Part shown: piece after piece, positions 44,655 to 56,621 of the stretch
Layout of the letters: the number at the start of each line of letters is the position of its first letter
Numbering within the stretch: position 1 is the stretch's first letter
Source: Adineta steineri
Lineage: Eukaryota; Rotifera; Eurotatoria; Adinetida; Adinetidae
Assembly: GCA_905250115.1 (NCBI GenBank)
Contig: CAJNOI010000221.1
Span: 67,495 to 131,494, forward strand
Length of the DNA stretch: 64,000 bases
Reading direction: 5' to 3'
Position numbers and translations under genes: made by a program
Notes under the pieces: generated by a model
What the model was told of the DNA's origin: nothing
Databases searched by the model: none
Seen by the model: only the letters and a program-made list of their open reading frames with translations

Positions 44655-45425
44655 ATTGAAACTAAAATTGAAATGAATCTTATAAATGAATAAACAGTCG
44701 AACCCTTGTCATTTTGAATAACTTACTAGCTGGATACGAAACGGAGAGTTACAATGAAATAAATTACGATTGTATTGATACAATTACATTTAAAACTGTT
44801 ATGATAAATTGCGAACGATCATTCTCTTTATATAGTCTGTCTTATTGTTGTTCGACCTTGTACTTTTTGAGTATGATGTTTTTTATCATGAAATCATGCG
44901 TAGCATAGTATAGTTTAATTAGCAATATAAATATGAATAAATAATTCTAAAAAGGCAACTGTTTAATGAAATTTTTTATACAGTCTTCATGTTATTGTCC
45001 ATCCGACTGGAAACTCAAATGCCTAAATATGCAAATGATCAATCTTATGAACAGCTTACGCTTTTATATTTTGCATAAATAATTGTCTAATGAAATGATA
45101 TTAAATGAGCACGATTTTCATTTGAAAGTACCTAGCTTCAGTTTAAGTACAGGCGTAAGTAGAAGAGTTTATAATATTTTTGATATAAAACTAAAATAAA
45201 ATACAATTCACCTTTATCCTTACTAGATTGAGAGTCTAAACTTGACCATGTGGGTAAGATGTTAGACTAATCTTTTCTTTATTCACATCCATACTCACTC
45301 TTGCAGTATTTTTTCTAATCTGGCATATCAAGTAATTATATTCAAAAATTCCTGTTACCATAAAAAAAAGAATGCAGCATGAAAAACTGTTTATTAAATG
45401 GTTATGCACTGTTAGACAGAATAAT
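44655..45425. other. Intergenic spacer
   Basis: AT-rich. A weak GTGGGTAAGATG/CACATCCATACTCACTC pair lies at about 45248-45302. No gene. Confidence 0.45.
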
Positions 45426-45983
45426 CTATTGACGTTTCTGTTTTTGCTGTTTCCGTAGGCACTGCAAAACATTCAATAATAAAATAATCAATGAGACGGT
45501 TGCGGCCACCATCTTCACCAATCCAAAGTAACAAGCCAAGGTCATAACAAAATCATTTCGTTTTGGAAAAATTTCCAAGACGTATTTTTCGGCAATATTT
45601 TCCAGATAATCAGAAACCATGTAGATGAATGGACTAATTAAATGATAACGTCCTGATCCTAAAGCTAGATTTGGCAAGCTCAATGATAAAAAGAGTAACA
45701 CCGGTAAAATAAAATCCCTATAATTGACCAAGCGATATGCATTACGTCCATCTTCGCCAAGGTCTGATAGAACTTGGTATCCTTCATCAGAAGTGTAGTA
45801 AGTCATAGTATCGAGGACTACCGGTATTGTAGTTAGGGATGCTGAAACAGTATAATCAGTCAGTGGCTTCGCGATAAAATAGAAATTAACGATCGTTAAA
45901 AACCATACAATTAGAATAGTGTAGATATTAGCCATCGGTTTCAATAGTTTGTAAAGTTGCTCCATCCCCATCGACATCGCCAA
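45426..45983 (-). CDS. Small multi-pass membrane protein of unknown function
   Basis: 185 aa with about four hydrophobic helices (~18-40, 92-110, 112-128, 148-170). Conserved-looking motifs are 'YQVLSDLGEDGRNAYRLVNYRDFILP' (residues in the first loop), 'SPFIYMVSDYLENIA' and 'FPKRND'. The GxxGRxxY...D..P and DYLEN pattern occurs in a widespread family of small four-helix membrane proteins found in bacteria, plants and protists, for which I know no function. The C-terminus is Lys/Gln-rich. ATG 45981-45983 lies ~48 bp downstream of a TATA box. Intronless, with more balanced codon use than neighbours; acquisition by transfer is possible. Confidence 0.7.
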   Translation of the reverse strand: MAMSMGMEQLYKLLKPMANIYTILIVWFLTIVNFYFIAKPLTDYTVSASLTTIPVVLDTMTYYTSDEGYQVLSDLGEDGRNAYRLVNYRDFILPVLLFLSLSLPNLALGSGRYHLISPFIYMVSDYLENIAEKYVLEIFPKRNDFVMTLACYFGLVKMVAATVSLIILLLNVLQCLRKQQKQKRQ

Positions 45984-46030
45984 AAAATTTGTGTTTAACG
46001 AATGTGTACACTACTGCTACCACGTGTGTA

Positions 46031-46038
46031 TATTTATA
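46031..46038 (-). promoter_or_regulatory. TATA box (TATAAATA on the minus strand)
   Basis: Good match about 48 bp upstream of the ATG at 45983. No competing site nearby. Confidence 0.5.
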
Positions 46039-47956
46039 ATGGCTACCTTTTCTCCTTTACATAGACGACGACATTGATTCTATTCATTTTTTCTTTCTGT
46101 TCTTGAGGTAAAAAAAGCCATATTACACTGTTGTTTTTCTCCTTTACTATAGAATATTTTAGCGTAGACTAAATGAAGTTAGTCTCGTTATATGTGAAGA
46201 AAAAATTTACTTTTATTTTTAATCGATATAAAAATCAATGAAGCGTAAGAATTGTTATCAATTCGATAGATATATATTCTGTAACTTTGTAATCATCAAA
46301 TAGAAATTGACTATACTCTGAAAGTCCAGGTTCGTTGATCAATATCACTATTTGTTGATAGATAAGAGTATGAATATTCTTGTTCATCCACGCCCTCACT
46401 CACACTACTCTCAATATGATAAGTATAATTTATTTTATTTCAACAGTATATAAGAATATATTTATGTTAAGGTAAATTATGAAGAAATTTATAGAAGGCA
46501 GAAGCTTTTGTTATGTCAAGCATTGTTATTAGTCAATCAATAGTTTCGTTGATTCAAATAATGTTTAATAGCGGTAAATTGACGAATAATTATCTGTATT
46601 GCTCTTTTGACTACTAAATAATTCATCACATTATCTAGCCGTTCAATTAATTACAGATAGCGTTTCAAATATTGATATATTTTTTGTATCTAACAGTTTC
46701 TTGACGGCTTTTCTCTTGGTTAAATAGAATCGAACCAGAAAACATGTTTGTTTAAATTTTTTATGGCATCTTTTTAATGAGGGTGTGAGTGTGGATGTAG
46801 GTTAAAAAGAAACAGCTTCACTCACGTTCACATCTCCATCCCTGTGTTTAGTTATTTCCATCGCATTTCATCGCTCTAGTGAATGCCTCATTATCTATTT
46901 TACGTTCTTTTGTGATGTACTTTTTTCAAGATATTTTGGGCTGTAATTTTATTTTTTTCTAAAAGACAGGGTTTTTTTTAACACTGTCGTTTCTTCTAGG
47001 AAGTATTATAATAAATTAACAAGTCTAGTTCTCAATTGTTTGTTAAATGGATGTGTTTTTTTTATTATTATTAATATATATTTGAATAAAATGAATGTAG
47101 TATAACAGAGTATTGCTCATAAACTAGCGAAATATTCAACATTCTATTGTCCATACTCGTCGAAGAATACTATTGCTATGGCAATATGTGACTTGAAATG
47201 ACTGAACAATATTTAATTAATAAAATTATTTACTACTCGTTTAGAATAAGAATTTATGATAAAGTCAAATATAAGATAATGATAAGTATAATATTAACAA
47301 AAATAGAAGCATCTCGCTCCACAGAGCATTATGTAAGCTCAATCTCCTGGGGTGCGCTCATTGTATGGCCGAGAATACAGAATATATTTTGAGATATATA
47401 ATTACAGAAAGTTAAATTTAGTATTCCAAGATTAAGTTTAATCCGCATACGATTAATACCTTGAAAGTCTATCTTTGATTTGTTACTTATGATTTTTGTA
47501 TTTTTTACTAAATAAGAACTGGTTTCAATTCATTTTTATAAGTTCTTATGCTCCTCTGTGAAGTATAATAAAATATCAATTCCACGGGTGGTATTCTTCA
47601 GTTAATTCTCATGTTATCATGCTCAAAACAACGATTAGGACTATCTAGAAATAGACACATATGAGATAAGTTTATGAATGATTTGCCATCTGAAATTATA
47701 TTTTAGTATTCCCCGAATGAAATATCCACATATAGCGAAGCACTACATTCGTTCTTAATTTATCCTCATAATTAAAGATGCATTCCAAGCAGCCGAGCGA
47801 CCGCTGAGAGGAAAAAAATGAAATGAAGCTTCTTCGCCGACAGCGACAACCACAGCATCGCCATACATATCTACTCATGATGAATGAAAAAGAGAGAAAG
47901 AGAAAAGGAAAAAAAACACAGACAACAGAGAAATGCTTATTAGATCTTACAGAATA
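46039..47956. other. Gene-free region with palindromes, up to the assembly gap
   Basis: Contains half site CATCCACGCCCTCACTCACA at 46386-46405 and the palindrome 46778-46846. Short frames here have no protein features. Confidence 0.45.
46778..46846. repeat. Telomere-type palindrome
   Basis: TGAGGGTGTGAGTGTGGATG on the left and CACTCACGTTCACATCTCCA on the right. Confidence 0.65.
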
Positions 47957-48056
47957 NNNNNNNNNNNNNNNNNNNNNNNNNNNNNNNNNNNNNNNNNNNN
48001 NNNNNNNNNNNNNNNNNNNNNNNNNNNNNNNNNNNNNNNNNNNNNNNNNNNNNNNN
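47957..48056. other. Assembly gap (100 N)
   Basis: Exactly 100 N, which usually marks a gap of unknown size. Frames running through it on either strand are artefacts. Confidence 0.98.
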
Positions 48057-48635
48057 AATACCAATATGTATACTCTGATTACATATTGGAATAATCCACA
48101 ACAGATACTATTGATCGTCAACGATTTTACATTACGGGATAGCGTAGTTGACATAACTAATTCTATTATCTATGTTTTTTTTAAAATAAAAACAATGATT
48201 AATAGGAACAAAACATTTGCTTACAAAGAAACCTTCTCAGGCACTAAGAAGCTGTTGAACTCAAAATCTTCTCATAGGTTGGGATTCCAGATCTTCGCCA
48301 TTTCAAATAAATATAAGTACAATTTTTATATTTACAAAGTAAAGAATAAAAATAGATTTCTTTCTATAGTAGATAATTAGACAAATCCCTAGTATAACAA
48401 CGGAATCGATTAATCAATAATCGTGCATAGTATCAGCTCCACATTGTTATGTGATATTATGAAAAAATGAAGATGATACTTGAAAAATATATGAAAAAAA
48501 CCCTTCCGGATATTTTATTTGTATTTATAGTAAATGAATTTTTTGTAGGATGAATCTGGGTCTGTATATGTAATGTTATAACAGAAGATACACGCACCCA
48601 CACTTCTTTTTGTGTCTCTTTTTGCACAGACATAC
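48057..48635. other. Sequence between the gap and the Thr-rich gene
   Basis: No feature supportable. Missing 3' exons of the Thr-rich gene may lie here or in the gap. CGCACCCACACTTC at 48594-48607 is a telomere-type half site. Confidence 0.4.
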
Positions 48636-49265
48636 CTGGTGGCCCTGTTAATGATGGTTCTGTAGTTATTATTGTTGCTAACGGTTCTTTAGTTGTTGTT
48701 GTTGATGGTTCTGTGTCTATTGTTGTTGATGATTCTTTGGTTATTGTTGTTGTTGTTGTTAATGGTGCTGCAGTTGTTGTTATTGATGGTACTATAGTTG
48801 TTGCTATTGATGATTCTGTAGTTGTTTTTGTTGATAATTGTGTAGTTGTTGTTGATGATGATTCTATAGTTGTTTTGATTGATAATTCTGTTGCTGTTGT
48901 TGTTTTTGTTATTGAAGATTCTTTAGTTGTTGCCGTTGATAGTTTTGTAGTTATAGTCGCTGATGATGTTTTTGTAGTCCTTGTTGTTAACATCAATGTT
49001 ATTGATTCTTTTTCTATTGTTGTCATCATTATTGTTGTTGAGTTTGTTTCAACAATGTTTTTCTTATTCGTGAGAATAATAGTTGTTGGAATAATAATTA
49101 TCGCTATTACCACAATAGTAACTATGATCCACGTCAATTTACTTCGAATACATACACCTCTAAAATAAAAAAAGTGTTTTTCATCTGTTAAACCGCAGTA
49201 TACACGTACAATCTGGTAGATTTCGTAGGTTGTATTTCACTTGTATCGTTACTACCTGGCTGAGG
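48636..49265 (-). CDS. Type II single-pass protein with Thr-rich (mucin-like) ectodomain, partial
   Basis: Two internal exons are visible: 49210..49265 and 48636..49159, joined by a 50-bp intron (donor GTACGT, acceptor TTTTAG). The encoded order is a polar N-terminal piece ('PQPGSNDTSEIQPTKSTRL'), one strongly hydrophobic helix ('WIIVTIVVIAIIIIP'), then about 140 residues of Thr/Ser-rich repeats ('TTTESS', 'TTKEP') ending 'TGPPG' at a GTATGT donor. In bdelloids this layout usually continues into FG-GAP or another extracellular domain, but no such exon is found between here and the gap. The start-codon exon was not identified. Surface anchoring is likely. Confidence 0.6.
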
Positions 49266-50983
49266 CTACAAAGTAAAGACAAAAAAGCCGAATTAGTTTT
49301 TGTTTTGTTTTTCGTAATAAACTATATCACAAACAGTTATTCTGTTGTTTATATCCATTTGTAAAGTCTTGTCAAAGTTTCACAGTGTTGAGAAAAGAAA
49401 TCTAAAAGAATTCGGACAAAAATGATACAAGAAAAATTTCTATCTCATAGAATTTCTTTTTTTGCAAAATATAGGTACTTCGATATTAGATAAGAAATAT
49501 CTGAAACAATAAAGAATATATCATACCTTTAAAAAAACATTTTTCGTATCGAAAATCTTTATTCTTATTTTATAAAGAATAAAAATAATATTTATTTCAA
49601 AATTAAAGATGAAGAAATAAAGTAAATCTTTATAAAATAAATATAAAGTTTTTCTTTATTTTCTTAGAGTAGCTCACGGAAAAGTATGATATTATATAGT
49701 AAACTATAATATGGAATAGCATTTTTCGTATATATCGTTTCTTGTGTGATCCTTTTGTTAATGATATGGTATATGAAAGTGAGGATGATGATAAGAAACA
49801 GCATTAATAAACGTTTCGTGTTGTTATACAGAATATTTGCATATGTATTTATTGCATGAAAAAATGTATTTTTATTCTCTATTTTAACTTAATTTTTGCA
49901 AATATAGATTATCTTTATCTTCATTTTATAAATATAAAGATTTACTTTATTTCTTTATCTTTATTCTTTATAAGATAAAGTAAAGATAAAGTGGCACCCC
50001 TAGTTAATAATGGAAACATATCGCTGTAATTATCGATCTTTCATAAACAAAAACAAAAATCAAAGAAAATGGCGATCAGTATAGAAACCTTCAAGGAAAT
50101 ATACGAGCATTTAAGTAAGAAGACCAGAGACGGTATTTGCTTTCTCTGTTTTTTCCTCACTGACAGGGATATGTGTGTCTACATATATATTAAAACTAAG
50201 AAAAAGCTTATATTTTTCTTTTTTTTACGTAATTCACAGCACTTTATATGCCAGTATTCAATTTATTTAGGGAAAGTGTTCTCTCTCATTTCTTTCTCCT
50301 GGCTCTCATGGCTTTATATGTGTCAAATCAACCAAATCGGAACATATTCCCTTTTCATTTGACATCGATCTTTTTTACAAAGATGTTTCTTTCGATTAAG
50401 TTCTTTTAGCATAAACATATTTAAAAAGGTGATCATTAGTACGAAATTACTGACAAAAAGTTAGTGTTTATGACTAATAGAAGGTTATATTTGTAGCGTG
50501 TGGATCTGGACGATGATCAAGAAAAGTACATTCACATTCATAATTATATCCTAATCCATTCATACTCTCACATAGACCCACAGTCTTATTCTACTTCAAC
50601 ATACAATATCTTGATTTGTGTCTTTAATGTAAACGTAAATTGTATCAAAAAATATCTTAAGGATGGAGTGAATGTGGAACGATCCAATACCCTTAAATAA
50701 TGAAATAAAAATAAACAACAACGTTATTTTCTCTGATTACAGCTTGAACAAATAACACAGTTTTTAGATATTTCTACTATTATTTCTTTAGAAGATATCT
50801 GAAATTATGAACAATGGAAACAGCATGCAAGACAATATTTCACGTTTTCAGTGTCGGAAATTTTAGGACACAGTATATTCTTAGAAATCACACGAATCAA
50901 TTCGAAATAGGTTTCTATTTGTATGACTCATCCGCATTTTTGATCGATTGAAATGCGAAACATTTATTGATAATGAAAAAACT
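49266..50983. other. AT-rich spacer with transposon end
   Basis: Contains the transposon-like end at 49905-50003 and AATAAAG-rich palindromic sequence at 49540-49670. Open frames at 50069-50362 and 50500-50700 lack protein features. Confidence 0.45.
49905..50003. mobile_element. One end of a hAT-like element
   Basis: TAAAGATAAAGTGGCACCCC followed by TAG. Reversed it reads CTAGGGGTGCCAC and then TTTATCTTTACTTTAT, matching the left end of the 41684 element. The opposite end and a target duplication were not found, so it is a fragment. Confidence 0.5.
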
Positions 50984-53900
50984 TCAGAAAGAAATACGAA
51001 TAACAGACGATCTGTTACACAAGTTGGAAGATCTTTTCGAATAAAATTTTGTTTGCTGAGTCGATTTTTGTGAAATCTGGATATTTGAAATTGTCATAGG
51101 CAATTCTTCTTCTTCTCTTTGAGTGTTTTGACATAAAGTAAATATCGCTGTTAAAGATGAGTGAGTGTATTGTTCGCATCTGTTTCGTAAAGAACTTTCA
51201 TCAATTTCACATAGTCTTTCTAATTCAATTGCATTGTCTTTCATTCGTTGTGCAAATTGTAAGTATGGTTTCAAATCTTCTTCTGTAATATTATGATAGT
51301 TTTCTATGAAATAGTTGAAAATTTGTTTTCGTCGTTCGATCATACCAGTCGAATCGATCATTTCTAATCTTTGTCGAATTTGTTTATTCGTAACTACTCC
51401 CAATGAAAAATATCGAATAATTTTCGGTACTAATACTTTGGGATCGCATCTGCCATATATGCCAGATGATCCTCCACCATTCCAGCTATCGAAAGAAGGA
51501 CAATATCCAGTATAACATCCTCTTTCAATGTACGAAATAGTCATGCCTAATGAAGATAAGTTGATAGAATTTCGAAGAAATAAATTTGGATTTTGACGGA
51601 CTTCATCAAACATAGGAAATGGTGCATCATTGATATCATCAGAAATAGCAAACGGTAGAATATTCTGTTTAGTTTTAAAGTTTAAAATTTGTTCCAAGTA
51701 TTTTCGATATGGTAATATTCCTTTTTCAAAGTAAAACTGTTGTTTGCGTTCAATTTGTTTTTGTTGATAATTTGAACCATCTAAATATCAAACAAAATTC
51801 AAAATACAACGAACACATATTTTTTTCATAATTACAAGTCTGAAAATATTGTTCATCTAGATCTTTTTCTATTTCGTGTATAATATCTTCTACTTTTTCT
51901 TTTTCTGAATTTATCAAGTTTCGTGATTCACATGTTCGTGTCATATCATCACAATGTGTATCTATATAGTTTTCTCTCGGCAACATAATTCGATGGGATA
52001 CTTCTTGACGTAATGAAATCCCAGCAGGACTGACATATTGGAACTAAATTACAGAAATTTCAATGAAATAATTACAATATGTACTACATGTCCGAAAGAT
52101 TATATACTCACTATTTCTAATAGTAATCTATCGAATACGAGATCAAATTGTTGTTTTGATCCAAACATTGGAAAACATAAGCGATTCACCAATGATTCTC
52201 GTAACCAATTAATCGGTTTACAGTTATCCAATTTGACTAGAATGATTGGTTTACCAGTTTGACTAGCATATTTTACTTGATTTTCACAACGTGTATCTTT
52301 ACCATAATTTTCACTAATACAAATAATGATACAATCGGATTCGATCATTTGTAATAATATATCATTTTTTTCGTTAGAGTTGAGACAGATGCGAAAGCCT
52401 TCATCGATAAGACGATTTGCTAGAGAATGAACTGCAAGTGAATCCTCGTGACAATAACTTAATACGATATTATTATGATTTGAAGATCCAATTTCTGATA
52501 ATCGATTTCTTTCTTTCACTAAAGCAGTTGTTAATTGATATTTTTCCTTTGCTTGATGAACACTTATGATTGAACCTTTCAAAACAACACGTCCATACTC
52601 GTCAATGTCTGGTAGAACGCATAGATCATTGCAGTATTTATAAAAGGCATTGATCAAGTCGTGATCCCAATGATCAAATCCATTCAATTCTATTTGTGTC
52701 ATAGATCTTGATAGATGTTTTCTCAATTTCTCTTCGCATTTCATCAAATATTCCATTTTTGATGATGTTAATGTAATTGAAAAACCTTAAAGAGAATAGT
52801 AGAAAGAAATCTTTCATCGATCTTACTTGATATTGGATAATTGAGAGTTGCATAACTATTATTGTTTGTTTGTACAGTTGCAAGAGCAGTTAGAAATTGC
52901 TTATGTAATGTTCGCTGATCAGATAGGAAAATATGTAAAATTTTTAAATATTGACCTTTGAATGATTGAATAAGATGTACACTTTCAGAAATCATAGCTT
53001 CGGCTAATAGTTTTTCATTGGTGCATGAATCAAGAACTGCAAATGCAACTGAATGAGTTTCAATATTCGAATGTTGATTTGTCGTGATAATATATTCAAT
53101 GACTTTTGACATGAATTGTTTTACAGATTCTCGTATATATTTCTCATTATCGATCGTTACCAATGTTGATAATGACCAATTGACAAAAAGAATCTTTTTA
53201 CAAGGTAGTCGTCCAGCCGTTGTTTCAATAATAAATGGAATTGAGTTCTTTCCATGTTTGCTCGATCGTTGTTCGATAATGTTACCAGCTCGTTCGAGAA
53301 GATTGTCTTTCAATCCGTATGAAATCGATGGAATAACAATTGTATCGACCTGCAACACATACAAAATAAACAAAAATGAAAGATCATACATGTCAGATGA
53401 TTGTGTCTAACCTTTTGCGATGCTATATCATCGATAAGAACTTCAATTGATCCGTTAGGTAAAGATATTGATTGATGAAACATCGGTGATGAACAAAATA
53501 CATCGGAATATTCTTTAATATATTTTGGAATAGGATAAATTATCGATGAACTTTCGTTAGCTTTTGGTATGAAAGATGTTTGTAGTATTGTCTCAATTTG
53601 ACCATCATAATGACAACGATTATTTGCTGCAATGATTTTCAAAATCACGCTTGTTCTTTCGGTAATATCAGAATAGAATGATATAGTTTTAAATGTATTT
53701 GTTGTGAAATGAGATAATAGAATTTGAATACGTGATTCAATTTCATCTTTCAATAATGGTGGTGCATAAAATGCATTCTGTCGAATATGAAATTGAACAC
53801 GATCGGGTTGAAATTCTTTCTCGATTGCTTTCAATTCTGGCTGACAAACATTAAGAAGATAAGCAATCTATATAGTAAAGTAAGTATTTTTCTTATTATT

Positions 53901-55483
53901 GGACTTTTAATAAACAGAGAAAAGAAGACTTACTTCCGTTGAGGTCATCTCCTTCAGTTGATATTTAGTTAAACGATATTTATTGACTAAATCTTGAATT
54001 TGTTGCACTACATCATTGACCAATTTAAACTCACCAAATATCTGGATGTTGTACTGATTTTTGTCTGCCATCAAAATAAAAAATTTCCGAAAAGTTAACG
54101 ATATCATGTTATTTTGTTGCTCATAGTATTTGATTAATTCCATCAAATCTTTTTGAAATTGTATGACGTACTTATTTTGACGTTTTGCTAACGATTTCTT
54201 TTCATATTCACTCAATATTATACAGTTACTATCATTGTTTTCAATATATTCATTATATTTCTTTAAATCGAATACGAATACTACTCGTCGAATATTACTA
54301 TGAATAATTCGATCGATAACATCAATACATTTAAAAGAATTGAAATAATAGATTTCTAATACTGTAGTATATGTACGTTTTGCCTGACATACAGTAAAGA
54401 GATTATTCTCATTGTCCATTACAGCTTGTATGATACGAATTGCTTGTGGATTAAACAACCAAACATTTACTGAAAAAAAAGAGAATCAATGTTTGTGATA
54501 TAGGTAGAAAATGTTTTAATAAATCATGACTATATCAATCACTAGTCTCAAACGTTGTTTCCTTATCGTTGAGGTGACTTTATACATTTCCTCAACGATC
54601 TCTATGAATACGATAGAATTAATTCCCTTATTTGAAAAGATGTTCTCATCATAGTTAAACTCAAGAATTAAATCAAAATTTTACCCTTATTTTGACGATA
54701 TATTCTGCATTTAATATTTTCAAATAAATTTTCGATAACATTACATACAAGTTTGATTTCTTCTTGTAGTCCTGAGAATTGTATAGCAAAACTACATGAT
54801 GATTGGTCATCTGTTGATGGTATCTTTTGTATTTCTATGGTGATGGAAATTGATACTTGTTGAATATAGTTAATTAAGTATGGAGAAAATTTTGAATTGC
54901 TGAAATATTGAACATGAATATGATCTTTAATCAAATATGTGCAATGATAAATGTCATCACCAGCTACAGAGGATGAACTTTTGACTTGTTCAACTATCAA
55001 CGATAGCTTTTTCGGTCGATTTCTCTAGAAGAATGAAATAGAGAAGCAGTTGATTTATTTGAATAAATTGAAGTACTCACGATTTTCGAAATACTAAATT
55101 TTCTAGAGAAAGAATCATAACAAATCATCGATATAACAAAGTAACTAAGTGAATTACTTACTTAATTTTATTTTTATTTGCCATTCGTGTACACAATGTT
55201 TTCAATTCTGAGAGTTCATCTTGAAATCTGTGCACTGTTTGAATTGTCGGCTTTTTTCTCGTTCCATCTTCGTTTAATATTGTCAATATTTTTGATATAT
55301 CCGTTTCACTCAATTCTATCAGTTTTGCACCATCGATGTTTAGATCTAAATTAAATAACCAAAGAAGAAGTAGATGAAAAGTAAATATAAATAGGATTTA
55401 CTCTTAAATATAGTTATATACTTCTCGAAACCAATCACTTCCAACCATTGGCTAACTTGCTGTGTGCTCCAATGTGTCATCAT
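50984..55483 (-). CDS. SAM - KH-like repeats - macro-like - TIR protein (TIR gene A)
   Basis: Ten exons with consistent phases: 55402..55483, 55162..55345, 55081..55093 (13 nt), 54685..55024, 53934..54469, 53412..53867, 52827..53349, 52112..52785, 51836..52043 and 50984..51780; 1270 aa. Residues 1-88 are a SAM domain ('HWSTQQVSQWLEVIGFEKY', 'LIELSETDI'). About 94-537 resembles the KH-like repeats of PARP14-type proteins. About 530-711 is a degenerate macro domain ('VDTIVIPSISY', 'TTAGRLPCKKILFVNW'). The TIR is at ~815-935 ('NIVLSYCHEDS', 'DCIIICISENY'), and then a C-terminal region contains 'LPFAISDDINDAP'. In the TIR, 'RCENQVKYA' places Gln881 (codon 52277-52279) where NADase TIRs have Glu. 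SAM and TIR together recall SARM1. The gene is head-to-head with gene B across 1.1 kb. Probably cytosolic, with innate immune or NAD/ADP-ribose signalling as inference. Confidence 0.75.
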
Positions 55484-56621
55484 TCACAAAATGATATCAG
55501 TGTGACTGAATTTTTTTATATTTAAATATTTCACATTAATCTAAAATTCATTTAATTGTGCAGTTCGTTAAAAAATGTTCTAGATAATTTTCCGTATTAT
55601 AGATAAAGATTGGTATCGACTGTACAAAATTATACAGCTGTCTTAGTGTCCCATTCAAATCGAAAGGAAGAGAAGAGAAGAGGAACTGTTTTTCTTACTC
55701 ACGTTTTTTGTCATCTGTTAGTGATATTTTTGCATTACGCATCGATTTTCTTTTTTTTCTGGTATGTTGAATTAAAAACATTGGTAATTAGGTTGCTCAT
55801 CACTGCTTTCGTACGTACTTATTTCTCAACGGACAACCTTCGTCGCTAATAGGATTCGAAAATAATAATTTGAGTGCCTTCAAGCATTTCATATCTGAGT
55901 ATAATATTGAAACGCCAAGCGCTAATAAGACGAGAAAAAAAACGTGGTTTTTCTTTCTTTCTTCACGTTGTCGTTGAAGGCTAAAATATACATAGAAAGA
56001 ATGAATAAGCTCTATTATGATGAAAAAGTAGTTTTGAGTTTAAAGAATGAATAATCAAATTGTTATTTCTAGATTTCATCAGTATTGTGAAATATAACGA
56101 CAAAAACAGTTAGTAAGCAGATGACTCATATAATTGATTCAATATTTTTCTCCAACATTGGTGTAATCTAATGCAGATAGGTGAATCAACCTGTAGAATA
56201 GAAAAATATTTCTCTCAAGTGACAGAGAAAAGAAAGAAAGAAAAGTATTTTTTTCGCTTATTTACGTGCGATATTGATATGATGCAGGTTAGAAAAAAAA
56301 TGCGGTATCTAAAGCAAATTAACTCTGGACGGTAGACGTCAGTTCTTATCATTTAGCACAAAACACTACATTTGAGTAATTATAGAAATATTATAGCAGT
56401 GTCTAGTGGTATAGTCAAGAAGAATTTGAGTTTCGATATAAAGAAATTCTCGTTTTCTTGATCCAGGCTAATGAGAGAATACTTAGTCAGGAGAGAGAAA
56501 AATATTTTTCTTTGGTTGTTTTTAAGATATATGTGATAAGGAAATATAGTGTTTATCATCATCGTTTTATTTATTTCTTTGTTTAGTTCTTTCTTATTCA
56601 TCACTAACTGTCTTCACAAAG
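55484..56621. other. Shared upstream region of divergent TIR genes A and B
   Basis: 1.14 kb between the two start codons. No telomere-type palindrome, gene or clear TATA box is seen. Likely holds both promoters. Confidence 0.5.

Noticed and set aside
47696-48380. Open frames on both strands across the N gap
   Set aside because: They are open only because N codons are not stops, and both strands show the same effect.
48713-49168. Plus-strand Val-rich protein
   Set aside because: Antisense of the Thr-rich minus-strand exon; the Val/Asp repeats are the complement of Thr/Ser codons.
41684-50003. One 8.3-kb hAT transposon between the two AGGGGTGC-type ends
   Set aside because: The left copy has its own right end and 8-bp duplication at 41993-42000, and unrelated genes lie between.
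50069-50362. 97-aa plus-strand protein
   Set aside because: Low-complexity Lys/Phe/Ile composition and no family motif.
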